Source of the DNA: Mycolicibacterium alvei | GTDB lineage: Bacteria > Actinomycetota > Actinomycetes > Mycobacteriales > Mycobacteriaceae | NCBI RefSeq assembly: GCF_010727325.1 | Contig: NZ_AP022565.1 | Span: 4,898,001-4,962,000, forward strand | DNA: 64,000 nucleotides | Direction of reading: 5' to 3' | Shown: positions 42,453 through 52,111 of the stretch, in pieces | Numbering within the stretch: position 1 is the first letter of the stretch | Layout of the letters: each line of letters starts with the position of its first letter | Program-made: the position numbers and the translations under genes | Notes under the pieces: model-generated | What the model saw: only the letters and a program-made list of their open reading frames with translations | What the model was told of the DNA's origin: nothing | Databases searched by the model: none

Positions 42453-43292
42453 TTACCAGACGCGGACGTAGTCCACCAGCATGTCGGCCGGGTAGGTGCC
42501 CCCGCTGGGGTCTTCTCCGCCCGATCCTGCGACCGCGAGGTTCAAGACGACGAACATCGTGTAGCCGGGCTGGTTGAACGGCCAGTCCGGCAGCTGGCTC
42601 GCCGACACCTCGAAGTAGGGCTGCGCGCCTTCGGTGTAGTCCCGCCAGAACCGCGCGCCGTTGGCGTCCCACTGGGTGCGCCACGTATGCCAGCCGGAGT
42701 CGACGGCGATGTTGTGGGTCTCCCATTCGCCGCCGTTGGACTTGGCGTGCACAGTGGTGGCCGACGGCCATTTGCCATTGCCGTACCACTCGACGATGTC
42801 GAGTTCGCCCTCGCCCAGGGTGCCCAGCCAGAACGCCGGCCAGGCGCCCGGGGTCAGGCAGTTGAACTTGATCCGGGCTTCCCAGGTGTGTCCGGCGCCG
42901 CCCTCCCACACGCTGGCCAGCTTGGCGCCGTAGTAGGCGTCGCCTTCCTTCGTGGCCCGGATGACGAGATTCCCCTTGCCGTCGAGGAACGCGTTCTTAC
43001 GATCATTGCGGTACTGCCCGATGCGGCCGGGCTGTTCCCAGTAGGTGGGCTCCTTGAAGGTCTCGCGGGCCTTGGCGATGGTCCACTTCGACGCGTTCGG
43101 TGCCGAGCCGGCAGGGCCGTCGAATTCATCGGCGAACACGTAGTTGACCGCGGACTGCGGAGCGGAGGGGGCGGGAACGGGCGGTGTCTGGGGCCTGGCC
43201 GGGAGGGCATTGGCTAGCGGGGCGGGAATCGCCGCCGCCATCGCGCCCAGACCCGACAACATCATCATTTTTCGGCGGTCCAAGTTGGCCAT
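42453..43292 (-). CDS. GH16 beta-1,3-glucanase-like protein, Tat-exported (Rv0315-like)
   Basis: The 279-residue protein has a Tat-like signal (NLDRRKMMMLSGLGAMAAAI) and a GH16 concanavalin-like domain. The catalytic motif GELDIVEWYG contains both acidic residues (ExDxxE). WEARIKFNCLTPGAWPAFWLG and the C-terminal YPADMLVDYVRVW are typical. It should cleave beta-1,3 (laminarin-type) glucans outside the cell. Start ATG 43292 is chosen for the signal; the reading further upstream is not homologous. Confidence 0.9.
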   Translation of the reverse strand: MANLDRRKMMMLSGLGAMAAAIPAPLANALPARPQTPPVPAPSAPQSAVNYVFADEFDGPAGSAPNASKWTIAKARETFKEPTYWEQPGRIGQYRNDRKNAFLDGKGNLVIRATKEGDAYYGAKLASVWEGGAGHTWEARIKFNCLTPGAWPAFWLGTLGEGELDIVEWYGNGKWPSATTVHAKSNGGEWETHNIAVDSGWHTWRTQWDANGARFWRDYTEGAQPYFEVSASQLPDWPFNQPGYTMFVVLNLAVAGSGGEDPSGGTYPADMLVDYVRVW

Positions 43293-43423
43293 GGTGGACC
43301 ACCCTAACCCGGTTGCGTGTGTACGTACGGAGCGAAAGGGATTGCCGGCAGGCAGTTCGGTTGACAAGATTTCCATAGGAAACGCTTCATCCCTGCTCAG
43401 CAAGCGTGGGGACAGTGGATTTC

Positions 43424-43597
43424 ATGACGCTGATCGAAACTTTCGCCACCGGCGGGGAGTGGGCCACCGGGTTGGCCTCGCTGGCGGGCTTCGCCACGGC
43501 CATCACGATGATCGCGGCCGTGGTGATCAACTGGGAACACGTCGTCGTCAGCGCCCGCAGCGCCGGGTTGGTCGAATCCGAAGGCGAATCCCGCTGA
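43424..43597 (+). CDS. Small single-helix membrane protein
   Basis: The 57-residue peptide is MTLIETFATGGEWATGLASL followed by AGFATAITMIAAVVINWEHV and a short polar tail. A GTG at 43406 would add six residues. One membrane helix is evident. Function unknown and it is isolated between two divergent/convergent secreted-protein genes; coding is supported by regular codon use only. Confidence 0.5.
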   Translation: MTLIETFATGGEWATGLASLAGFATAITMIAAVVINWEHVVVSARSAGLVESEGESR

Positions 43598-43756
43598 CCG
43601 CCCTCCGGTTTGCCAGCTAAGTCACACTCCCGAAGGCCGCGCCAACTCGGGCCATCGCACCGTCAATCCCGCTGTGCCCAAAGCATGTTCGTGTGAGATG
43701 CTCTGCCCGTCAATTTTGTGGGTTCGGGGCGGGGCCAATTTTCAGGGAGTGCGATC

Positions 43757-44179
43757 GTGAGACGTGTCATGGGCATTATTCCGGCTGTGGTTCTGGCCGG
43801 AGCCGCTGTGGGCCTGGCGAGCCCGGCAGCCGCCGACGAACTCAACGGCACCTATCGCTACGACCACGACGGCCCGTCGACCTGGAGCACGTGGACCGTG
43901 ACGTCATGTGGGCCGGGATGCGCCGAGGTGGCCGCCACCGGCGGCGCGACATGGGCGCCCTATGGCGGGCAGGCCCACCTGGACGGCACCCGTTGGACGA
44001 TGGTGAGCCCATGGCCCGATGCGGGGACCTGCGAAGGCACCCCGCTCACCGCCTCACGCACGCTCGCCTGGGATGACGCGACGCTGGCCGGCACCGGTTT
44101 TGCCACCTGGGAGGCGAGTGACTGTGGTCCGGCCGAGCGCAGTGATCAGTTCTCGTTCACCTTGACGAAGCTCTCCTAG
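43757..44179 (+). CDS. Small secreted protein, unknown function
   Basis: The 140-residue product from GTG 43757 has CAGGGAG upstream. A signal peptide (RRVMGIIPAVVLAGAAVGLA) is cut near AAADE. The mature part is a beta-rich domain with four Cys (VTSCGPGCAEV, GTCEGTP, ASDCGPAER) and many Trp. Proteins with the pattern NGTYRYDHDGPSTWSTWTV are common in mycobacteria as secreted hypothetical proteins. Role unknown. Confidence 0.8.
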   Translation: MRRVMGIIPAVVLAGAAVGLASPAAADELNGTYRYDHDGPSTWSTWTVTSCGPGCAEVAATGGATWAPYGGQAHLDGTRWTMVSPWPDAGTCEGTPLTASRTLAWDDATLAGTGFATWEASDCGPAERSDQFSFTLTKLS

Positions 44180-44262
44180 CACCCGTTTTCCTCGCGCCGC
44201 CGGGGGAGATTTCAACGCGCCAGCCCGAGGTATGAGCCCGGTGGCTGCGAACGAACTCTGGA

Positions 44263-44337
44263 GCTGCTCACGTAATCCTGGCCCGTGACGGGAAAATCGT
44301 TGCGCTGTATGTCTTTCTGAATCCGGTGCTGTCCTAG
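44263..44337 (+). pseudogene. C-terminal remnant of a SnoaL/NTF2-like protein
   Basis: The plus-strand frame reads AAHVILARDGKIVALYVFLN then PVLS and stop. RDGKIVALYVFLxP is the usual ending of SnoaL-like (NTF2-fold) proteins. Nothing upstream continues the domain. The 44180-44419 gap otherwise holds only the promoter of the next gene. Confidence 0.4.
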
Positions 44338-44407
44338 CCCGTCGAAACATCTGACGCTCCGCGTCCGCACGTGTCGTGCGGAAAGCCGCCCGTTGACGCC
44401 GCTGACC

Positions 44408-44413
44408 TAAAAT
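44408..44413 (+). promoter_or_regulatory. -10 element TAAAAT for a leaderless start
   Basis: TAAAAT lies 6 nt before the GTG at 44420, the spacing of leaderless mycobacterial transcripts; no ribosome site is visible before that start. Confidence 0.45.
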
Positions 44414-44419
44414 GCTCGG

Positions 44420-46683
44420 GTGGTAGCAGGGTCCGGGCCGGCGCACATTCCGGTGGCGACCGTCGGCCGACCGGTCGCCGGTCTTGCCGGAGTTCCCCGT
44501 CCGGGAGTGACCCGCTTACTGCAGGATCACACCGGCCTGGTGGTGGTGGCTGCACCCGCGGGATACGGCAAGACCACCGCGGTGGCGCAGTGGGATGACG
44601 CCGACGGACGCCCGTTCGCGTGGGCGCGCCTCGACAACCTCGACAACGACCCCGCGCACCTGCTGCTGCACCTGACCACCGCGCTGGACCAGGTCAAGCC
44701 CATCGACCCGGCGGTGCTGCACTACCTGCAGGGCGCGGGCCGCGATGAATCCCAGCTGGTGCCGGTATTCGTCCAGGCACTCGAAAGCTGTGGGCCCATC
44801 GTGCTGGTGCTGGACGACGTTCACGAGTTGTCGTCGAGCGCAGCCGCTGACACGTTGCGCGCCGTGGTGGACCTGGCGCCGAGTTCGACGACCCTGGTGC
44901 TGGTCGGCCGGCAGAAACCTGCGCTCGAACTGGGGCGACGCCGATTGCAGGGCCATGTCGTCGAGATCGGCATTCCGGAACTGAAGCTGTCGGGATCAGA
45001 AGGCGCGGCCGCATTCGCGGCCCTGGATGCCGGCATCGACCAGGCCACGATCACGCGGGTACTCGACAAATGTGAAGGCTGGGCCGCCGGGGTCGCCATG
45101 GCGGCGTTGGCGCTGCGCGATGGCGCACCCGCTGACGCGGTGACGGGTCGGCACCGGCTGGTGGCCGACTACCTGGTCGAGGAGGTGCTCAGTCAGCTCG
45201 AACCAGGCACCACAACGTTTCTCATGGAATCAGCGGTGCTGGACCGCTTCAGCGCCGATGAGCTCGATGCGTTGCTGGGACGTACCGATTCGGCCGCGAT
45301 GCTGGACGCAATCACCCGCTCCGGCAATATGTTTCTGGTTTCCCTTGACGCCCAGGGAATCTGGTACCGGTATCACCAACTTTTCGGAGATCTGTTGCGC
45401 GCGCGGTTGCACGGCCGGGATCCGGACCGGTTCCGGGAGCTGGCGACGAGGGCGGCAGATCGGCTGGCCCGCGCCGGTGACGTCGACGGCGCGCTGACCC
45501 AGGCGCTGGCTGCCGACGACCGTGCCCACGCGGCGGCGCTGGTGGGTATCGATGCCGTGCGACTGGGTTTCGACGGCCGCGTCGGCGTCCTGGCCCGGCG
45601 TCTCAGCCTCATCGATGAGCAGACCTTCACCGACTACCCCGACGCGGCGATTGCGCGGGCGTGGCTGGGGGTGGCGACCGGTGACGCCGAGTTGATCCAG
45701 CGGTCGTTGTTGACGGCGAGCGCGGCCGATACCGGCAAGCCACTCGCGGACGGCACGCCCTCGGTCGATGTGGCTGCGGCCCTGGTCGGTTCTCTGGTCG
45801 GTGTCGGCGGGGTGGGGGAGGTCATCCGTCATGCCGAAACAGTCTGTGCCGCCGGCGATCATCTGGTCAACCCATGGTGGGGTGCGGCCACGATGATGAA
45901 AGGCGCCGCGCTGGCCATGCTCGACGAACCCGAGCAGGCGCGGACCACCCTGGAATCGGCACTCCCAGTGATCGAAGACCTCCCCGGGTTCCAGGCCGCG
46001 GCGCTGGCGCATCTCGCCGCTCTGGACCTCGGTGACGACGATCTGCCGGCTGCCGTCGAACATGCCGCGGCCGCGCGCTCGATCGTCGACTCACGGGACC
46101 TGTCCGACATGGTCCCGATGGTGGTGGTCTACGCGGTCGACGCGTTGGTGCGGTCCCGGCGCGGCGACGTGGCGGGGCGCGCTCGGCCGTCCGCGCCACC
46201 GAACGGCTGGTCGACCGGCTGGGTGACCTGTCTGCCCGTACCGCGCTGTTGGCCCATGTGCTGGTCGCCGGCACCGCTGTGGAGATCGACGACACCGAAC
46301 TGTGTGACCGGCACCTGGATGCCGCGCAGCGTGCCCACCGACGAGAACCGGAGGCCGTGGGCATCGGGCAGGGGCTGGAACGTATTCGTGCCCTCTCAGC
46401 AGCCCGTGCGGCCCGCGGGGCTCGGCCGTCATTGACGACGGCCGAGCTCAGGCTGCTGCCTTTGCTGGCCACCCATCTGTCCCTGCAGCGCATTGCCGGT
46501 GAGTTGACGCTGGGCCGGGAGACGGTGAAAAGCCAGGCCACGTCGATCTACCGCAAGCTCGGCGTTTCGTCCCGCGCTGCGGCCGTGGCCGAGGCGGCGC
46601 GGTTCGGGCTGCTCAGCGAGACCGCGCGAGCCGCCGGGCGAACGGCAACAGCATCACAAACTCGACGATCAACACCACGGTGA
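44420..46683 (+). pseudogene. LuxR-family MalT-like ATPase regulator, frameshifted
   Basis: Residues 1 to about 585 read in one frame: Walker A VAAPAGYGKTTAV (44-56), Walker B IVLVLDDVHELSS, then helical repeats. After the GGGG run at 46173-46176 the frame changes: one missing G restores ARSAVRATERLVDRLGDLSA, a linker, and the LuxR helix-turn-helix (LTTAELRLLPLLATHLSLQR, GRETVKSQATSIYRKLGVSS) ending at 46683. As written, the long frame ends at 46435 without its DNA-binding domain. So it is a pseudogene, a slippage site, or a sequencing error. The family integrates a small-molecule signal with transcription. Confidence 0.8.
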
Positions 46684-47452
46684 TCATCACGACGACCTTC
46701 GGGTCGTCGAAGTTCTGGCCGGCGACCACGAACGCAGCGGCGGCGTTGCGTTGTGCGGTACCCAGCGCCAGGACGTCCCGAGACCCGGATCCGCCCAGGA
46801 GCCAACCGATCCCGGCGCAGATCACCGTGTAGATGATGGCCGCCAGGATGGCGAACGTACCGAAAACTGATGTCACGCTGTTGAAATGGGCCGCGATGGT
46901 CAGCACGATCACCAGCGCCATGCTGATGGTGGACAGCTTCGCCACGGCCGGCTGGATGCGGGCCGCCGCGCCGGCAGCGCGGGCCCGGAACACCAGACCG
47001 GCGGCCAGCGGGATGAGCATCAGCACCACCAGGGACAGCGCGATCTGGGCGGGGTTCACCGCGGTGCCTGCGACGACGATCGGCAGGACCAGTGGCACGT
47101 ACCCGACGGTGACGACCATCAGCAGCACCATCAGCCCGACCGCGAAGGCCATGTCGGCCTTCGCGAACTCGGCGAGCTTGATCAGGAACGGTGCGCCTGC
47201 CGCAAGTCCGGCCAGCAGCAACCCGATCCCGAGCGGTTCGTCGAGACCGAACACCCGCCACAACCCGAACGCGGCCAGCGGCGCCAGCACGAAGTTGGCC
47301 GCCAGCGACAGCGCCACCAAGCGAACGTTCTTGAGCGGGGCCAGGATCTGGCCGACGGTCAGGCTCAGACCGACGGCCAGAGTGCTGGATACGACGAACA
47401 GGACAACCGCGATGTTCGAACCCGACAGGAGAAGATCGCTGATGCCGCCCAT
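46613..47452 (-). CDS. BASS-family (bile acid:sodium symporter-like) transporter
   Basis: The 279-residue protein has about nine to ten helices. Family features are NFVLAPLAAFGLWRVFGLDE, LAGLAAGAPFLIKLAEFAKAD and ALGTAQRNAAAAFVVAGQNF (the GxxQRN helix crossing). BASS proteins move organic acids, often with sodium. It is the last gene of the DyP operon, beginning at the stop of the previous gene (1-nt overlap) and running into the convergent LuxR gene by 71 nt. Confidence 0.85.
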   Translation of the reverse strand: MGGISDLLLSGSNIAVVLFVVSSTLAVGLSLTVGQILAPLKNVRLVALSLAANFVLAPLAAFGLWRVFGLDEPLGIGLLLAGLAAGAPFLIKLAEFAKADMAFAVGLMVLLMVVTVGYVPLVLPIVVAGTAVNPAQIALSLVVLMLIPLAAGLVFRARAAGAAARIQPAVAKLSTISMALVIVLTIAAHFNSVTSVFGTFAILAAIIYTVICAGIGWLLGGSGSRDVLALGTAQRNAAAAFVVAGQNFDDPKVVVMITVVLIVEFVMLLPFARRLARSR

Positions 47453-48468
47453 CAGGCCATCGTCACGAGGTTGCGCCAGAAGGACTTCAGACTGTCGCTG
47501 GCGCCGAACAGGGTTGTGAAATGGGTGGAGTCGACGAGCACGATGTCACCGGCGCGGTCACCGGACGGAGGCATGTGGATCAGTGCGTTGAACTCGGTGT
47601 TGCCGGCCAGGGTGAACGGATGCGGCCGGGTCTGGTCGATCGGCTGCCGGCCCAGCACCCGAAGGTCGGGCCCCTCGGGCGCGGTCAACTCGTAGTGCGG
47701 CAGGTGCGGGTGCAAGGCCAGAGTGCTGACGTCGCGCAGCAGGCCCGCCGAATCCAGGTCGCGGAATGCGGTGAGCGGCAAAACCTGTCGGGTGCCCTCG
47801 ACGGTGGCCGGACGCAGGCCCCAGGTGTTGTGCACCGGGATGTTCAGTCCGGTCAGCAGCGACCGGGCATAGCCGCTGAAGCGCTGGACCCGAGGCGTCA
47901 GGGGATCACCGTGGTGCAGGTACTCCATCTGCTGCTGCTCTTTGTCATCGGTGAACCCGACGTCATGGTGTGGTGCCAGCATCAGGCAGGTGCCCTCGCG
48001 CTTCAACCACTGCTGGATCGCGGCGATCTCTTCCGGACTCGCCGCCTCGTCGCCGAGCAGGTGGTCCAAGCCGAAGATCATCAGGGTGTCGGTGTCGTTC
48101 AGGATGCATTCGTCGATCGGCAGCCGGTACCCGGCCTGATCGACCCGCTGAAACACCGCCACCGGATGCCCGGTCGCCTCGCCGGCGACTTCCTGGAATG
48201 CCAGCGACGAGCGGTGAAACGTCTCCAGCGTTCCGTCGATGCCCTGCAGGAAGTTCCGCGCGATGTACTCGGGTGATTCGTAGGCCGGCCACGTCGCCAG
48301 ACGTACCTCGGTGAAGGTCGAGAACCGGTTGTACAACTCGGCGGGGTCGCGCTGCACCTCCCACGGGTAGCTCCACGACCAGTAGATGCTGACGCGTCGC
48401 TTGCCGTTGTGTGGCCGGGCGACGTGGGCCTGGTTGTAGGTGCGGGCGTATGAACGGGGTGTGGTCAT
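47452..48468 (-). CDS. Unknown protein with GATase-like stretch, in the DyP operon
   Basis: The 338-residue soluble protein is not recognised. A stretch DTLMIFGLDHLLGDEAASPE followed by EIAAIQQWLKREGTCLMLAP resembles the core of ThuA/class I glutamine-amidotransferase-like folds, in which a flavodoxin-like domain ends with a wxxxGG strand. APHHDVGFTDDKE may be a metal or active-site loop. It overlaps the DyP gene by 4 nt and abuts the BASS transporter. Confidence 0.8.
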   Translation of the reverse strand: MTTPRSYARTYNQAHVARPHNGKRRVSIYWSWSYPWEVQRDPAELYNRFSTFTEVRLATWPAYESPEYIARNFLQGIDGTLETFHRSSLAFQEVAGEATGHPVAVFQRVDQAGYRLPIDECILNDTDTLMIFGLDHLLGDEAASPEEIAAIQQWLKREGTCLMLAPHHDVGFTDDKEQQQMEYLHHGDPLTPRVQRFSGYARSLLTGLNIPVHNTWGLRPATVEGTRQVLPLTAFRDLDSAGLLRDVSTLALHPHLPHYELTAPEGPDLRVLGRQPIDQTRPHPFTLAGNTEFNALIHMPPSGDRAGDIVLVDSTHFTTLFGASDSLKSFWRNLVTMA

Positions 48469-49841
48469 GCTGTCTCCTTGCTTCGTGGGGTCCCGAGCTC
48501 TGTGAGGTAACGCAGCCCGTTCAGGCCGGGCAGGAAGAAGTACCCTCCGCCGCGGAGCGTGGTGAAAGCGGGTATCCCCTTGTGTACCTTGCGGATCGGC
48601 CGCTTTGGAATCTTGAAGTCCAGCGTGCCGTCCTGGGTGCCGCAGATCGGGTCGTGTTCGTTGCCGAGGTCTTTGAACGATGCGTCGTTGATCCAGACGT
48701 TCTGGGCGAACTCGAACTGACGGACCAAGCTGGCGCAGATCAGGAACATCCCGACGCCGCGTTCCACCCCGTCGTCCGGCGCACCTTCGGGTAACGCCGG
48801 CCCGTAGGTGCCGCTGCGCCGGATCAGCCTGCGCCGATTCGGATTCGGTTCGGTGTCACGCGGGTTGAGCCGACGGGCATGGGAACCGAGCGGGCAGGCG
48901 TAGCCGTGCGGATCCATCTCGCCGTAGTCGAAATCGTTGTTGCGCATCGGATCCGCGCCGAGCTCGGGATCGTCACGCTCGGGTGCCAGCACCAGAGGAG
49001 CGCCACTGCGCCACCGGCCCATGAACTTGGCGGCCAGCAACTCCTCCTCTTCGTCTCCCTCGGCGGTCTGCCTCAGGTAGTCGCGGAAGACCCCGACATG
49101 CTCCTCCAGTCGGCGGTACGCCAGGTAACTGCCGTTGCGCGAAATGGCCTCGGGAGTGGGCTGGTCGGCGACCAGGCCCTCCTCGTCGGGGTAGCCGAGC
49201 AGGAACTCGCCCGGTTCCAGCGCCCCGCCCGAACCGGGGATCAGCACCTCGCCGGACCCCTTCATCTGCGGCTGTGAAATCGGATCGCGATACCCGAAGT
49301 GGTCGTGGTCGTACTCGAACGGTGCAGTGGCGGCCAGATCCAGATGGGACAGTGACCGCACCCCGGGGCAGCGGGCCAGCAGTGCGTCGTGCTCACCGAC
49401 GCAGCGCACGCGCTCCTCCTCGTCCCGGGCGAACAGGATGACGATGGCGTGCAGATCGTCGCCGGCGAGCCCACCCAGCCAGTGTTCGGGTGCGGCCGCG
49501 CCGGTATCCCCGAGGATGTCGGCCCGCGACGCCATCCCTTCCCGGAACTCGTCGGGGAAGCTCGCCAGCGATTCGTCGTCCAGACCCAGTGCGCGCAAGC
49601 CATTCCAGGTGAAGGCCAGGTTGACCCAACGCTTGAAGATATTGACCGTCTCGCGGACATCGGTGGCCGACTGCACCAGGGGGACCATCTCGGCCAGCCA
49701 GGCCTGGCCGGCTTCGGGACTATCGAACGACAGGAACTCGTACCGACCGGTCAGGTGTGGCGTCCCGGTCAGCATGATGTGCTGGATATCGTCGAATTCG
49801 AGGTCGTTCGTCGCATTTGGCACCACAGCATTTGCTGTCAT
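48465..49841 (-). CDS. Dyp-type peroxidase-family protein
   Basis: The 458-residue product from ATG 49841 overlaps the upstream gene by 4 nt. The DyP fold shows IQHIMLTGTPHLTGRYEFLS, the heme-ligand region CPLGSHARRLNPRDTEPN (His-Ala-Arg-Arg) and GTQDGTLDF. It has no export signal, unlike EfeB at the start of the window. It may oxidise a product supplied by the neighbouring enzymes. The longer upstream reading overlaps the 187-residue gene in another frame and is not used. Confidence 0.88.
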   Translation of the reverse strand: MTANAVVPNATNDLEFDDIQHIMLTGTPHLTGRYEFLSFDSPEAGQAWLAEMVPLVQSATDVRETVNIFKRWVNLAFTWNGLRALGLDDESLASFPDEFREGMASRADILGDTGAAAPEHWLGGLAGDDLHAIVILFARDEEERVRCVGEHDALLARCPGVRSLSHLDLAATAPFEYDHDHFGYRDPISQPQMKGSGEVLIPGSGGALEPGEFLLGYPDEEGLVADQPTPEAISRNGSYLAYRRLEEHVGVFRDYLRQTAEGDEEEELLAAKFMGRWRSGAPLVLAPERDDPELGADPMRNNDFDYGEMDPHGYACPLGSHARRLNPRDTEPNPNRRRLIRRSGTYGPALPEGAPDDGVERGVGMFLICASLVRQFEFAQNVWINDASFKDLGNEHDPICGTQDGTLDFKIPKRPIRKVHKGIPAFTTLRGGGYFFLPGLNGLRYLTELGTPRSKETA

Positions 49842-50401
49842 TGCATTTGGTCCAGCATGTCGGAGAACGCGGCCTTGAGCCGCAGCGCCTTCTTGACCTC
49901 CTCGGACGTGACGTACGGGTATTCGCCGTACTCCAGGAAGCTCGGTACCTGGTGGTCGCGGACGAACATGATGAACGCCTCGGGGTTGGTCTTCCAGTCC
50001 TTGGGGAAGCCCTCCAGGTGGGTGAACGCGGTGGTGATGCCCGTCGAGCTGAACAGTTTCACCGCGTCCTCGGTGTATTTGTCGAAGTCGGTGTCGAAGA
50101 TGCCCTGGTACTGGAAATGCAGGCCGGAGCCGACGTCGAACAGCTGCCAGCGCAGGTAGTGCAGCTTCAGTGGGGCCAGCACTTCGGGCTGCGCGGCGAC
50201 GGCCGCCTCGAGCTGCTTGCCGTAGTCGCGGATGGCCTGCTCGTGGCCGTCGAGAACCTTCGCGATGATGTTGAAGCCGTAGCACGCGGGGGTGCGGGGG
50301 AAAACCGGGCCGTATCGCCCTCGGGTCAGCTCGAAGTAGCCCTCCTTCGGGAGCGCCATAGCCGCCGGCTGGGTCCAATCGTTGTTTCCGTTGTGCGCCA
50401 T
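49838..50401 (-). CDS. Unknown protein heading the DyP operon
   Basis: The 187-residue soluble protein has the stretches YFELTRGRYGPVFPRTPACY, LHYLRWQLFDVGSGLHFQYQ, GIFDTDFDKYTEDAVKLFSS and FIMFVRDHQVPSFLEYGEYP. It has many aromatic residues and a His-rich face, and appears alpha/beta. No family is recognised. It is fused to the DyP gene by ATGA overlap, so it is likely a partner or a substrate-binding protein of the peroxidase. Confidence 0.8.
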   Translation of the reverse strand: MAHNGNNDWTQPAAMALPKEGYFELTRGRYGPVFPRTPACYGFNIIAKVLDGHEQAIRDYGKQLEAAVAAQPEVLAPLKLHYLRWQLFDVGSGLHFQYQGIFDTDFDKYTEDAVKLFSSTGITTAFTHLEGFPKDWKTNPEAFIMFVRDHQVPSFLEYGEYPYVTSEEVKKALRLKAAFSDMLDQMQ

Positions 50402-50463
50402 GGTTACGAGACTATGGACGCCAAACCCCCGTGTCGTCCCCCAATTCGGGGGAAATCGCCCTG

Positions 50464-51726
50464 TCAGGGCGCAGTAGATGCACGCCGGGATACCGGAGTG
50501 ACCCTCCAGCTGGAATCACTGTAGACGAGCCGTGCGGTGAGGAACATGGCGCCGAGCAACGCCGCGGTGAAAAGCCATGCACTGACTGATAATTGGACCC
50601 CGCCGCTGAGGGTGTGACCGCTCGTGCAGCCACCCGCCATCCGGGCGCCGAAAAGTACGAAAAACGACCCGACGAAGCACGCCGCAGCCCGCTTGGCGCG
50701 ACTGGGACCGAATCGGTTACGCCAGGAGGGCGGTACGACGGGGCGGAACGCGTTGAAACGACGGCTGACAAACAGGGCCGAGAACAGCGATCCGAGGAGT
50801 ACACCGGCAACGACGAGAGGCTCCCAGCCGATCGTGGCGAAGACCTCTCGGCTGTAGTCGAACCCGGGCATGAACAGGTGCCCGACCACCCACGAGTAGG
50901 TGGTCGACATGCCGAAAGGCTGGCGAAGGAACAGCGACAGAACCACGATCACGGCGACGAACAGGGCTGCCATTGCGGTGGTCCACGCGAAGAAGTTCCC
51001 GTTGGACACCCGCTGTGAGGCCAGACGTGAGAGTCGTGAGCCGTTGCCGGCCCAGGCGGGCACCGCCACACCTTCGTCGAGGTAGGCGGCGGTGTCGTCG
51101 GTGCAGGTCTGGTCATGTGCGTCGACCGGTCTGTTCGCCCTGCGCAGATGCTGCATACAGCTGTGCTCACCGCCCTGGTACCGCGGCAGGCGATACAGCA
51201 GCGTCAGTGATACCGCGGCATACGTGATCGCAATCAGGAGCATGGGGATCGGCCGGATATTCGCGATGTCCCCGGTCGCCACGAGGTTGCCGAAGTCGGC
51301 GGTATGCACCAGCCACCGGCCGACGTCGGTCTGGTACAGCGCGGTCCACGCCGCCGCGCCGAGGAGTCCGCCGGGCAGCGCTGCCAGGACGTCTCGGCGA
51401 CCTTCTCCGAGAGCAATCATCTCGGTACCCGGAAAATAGCCGCTGACTGCGACCCCGGCCCCGAACATCAGCCCACCGAGTGTGACGCCGATCAGATACG
51501 TCGGTCTCGGTGAGAAATGCATCGAGAACCCGAGCGCGTAAAGGCCGTACAGCAGGACCGCGCCGATGGCGGTGACGAACAGGAAACAGCCGATGAGGAG
51601 CCGGTCGACCAACCTGGCGGTCCGGATGATCGTTTCCGGGTTACCGATTCCCCACAACGAGGCCGGCACACTGAACGCCGCACCGATCAACAGCCCTACC
51701 CACAACGGCGCTGTGACGCTGACCAT
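50464..51726 (-). CDS. YeeE/YedE-family transporter
   Basis: The 420-residue polytopic membrane protein has about ten helices and the sulfur-transport DUF395 motifs FGAGVAVSGYFPGTEMIALG and GARMAGGCTSGHTLSGGVQL (the Cys-containing GGCxSGH loop that binds thiosulfate in YeeE). The middle loop has extra Cys/His (GGEHSCMQHLRR ... HDQTCTDD). It probably imports thiosulfate or a related sulfur compound. ATG 51726 is chosen because GGAGG lies five bases before it; a GTG at 51732 is possible. Confidence 0.85.
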   Translation of the reverse strand: MVSVTAPLWVGLLIGAAFSVPASLWGIGNPETIIRTARLVDRLLIGCFLFVTAIGAVLLYGLYALGFSMHFSPRPTYLIGVTLGGLMFGAGVAVSGYFPGTEMIALGEGRRDVLAALPGGLLGAAAWTALYQTDVGRWLVHTADFGNLVATGDIANIRPIPMLLIAITYAAVSLTLLYRLPRYQGGEHSCMQHLRRANRPVDAHDQTCTDDTAAYLDEGVAVPAWAGNGSRLSRLASQRVSNGNFFAWTTAMAALFVAVIVVLSLFLRQPFGMSTTYSWVVGHLFMPGFDYSREVFATIGWEPLVVAGVLLGSLFSALFVSRRFNAFRPVVPPSWRNRFGPSRAKRAAACFVGSFFVLFGARMAGGCTSGHTLSGGVQLSVSAWLFTAALLGAMFLTARLVYSDSSWRVTPVSRRASTAP

Positions 51727-51771
51727 GGGCACCTCCTACGAGCACCTTCCGGGGGTGATAAGCCGGGATCG

Positions 51772-52098
51772 TCAGAAGTCCGGTGTGCTGACGTCTTCGA
51801 GTTCCTGCTCCGGCCCGGGCGGTGCTACCGCCGGCCTGGTGGGGCCCGACTGGACTTCTGCCGAACCGCATTCGGTGCCGCTCACCCCGGGCGGGCACAG
51901 GCTGTTACCGGCAGGCGAGTTCGGAACCAGATAGGGGACGCAGGTCCCGGCGTAGGTGTCGTTTTCCTCACCGTTCGGACAGGCCGCAAGGTTGTTCGTC
52001 GCGGCCGGCGCCGTGGCGACCGCCGCGGCCGCTGCCGTCGCCGCGAGTGCGGAACAGGCGGCGACGATGAACCGTCGAGTGGAGCGAAGCGCTGTCAT
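51772..52098 (-). CDS. Small secreted Cys-containing protein
   Basis: The 108-residue product has a signal peptide (STRRFIVAACSALAATAAAA) and a mature part with four Cys (LAACPNGEEND, GTCVPYL, SLCPPGVSGTECGSAE) and a Pro-rich end. Similar short peptides ending in CPPGVSGTECG are widespread in mycobacteria. Function unknown. It is upstream of the YeeE gene on the same strand, 45 nt away. Confidence 0.75.
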   Translation of the reverse strand: MTALRSTRRFIVAACSALAATAAAAAVATAPAATNNLAACPNGEENDTYAGTCVPYLVPNSPAGNSLCPPGVSGTECGSAEVQSGPTRPAVAPPGPEQELEDVSTPDF

Positions 52099-52111
52099 CA
52101 CTTACCACTTT

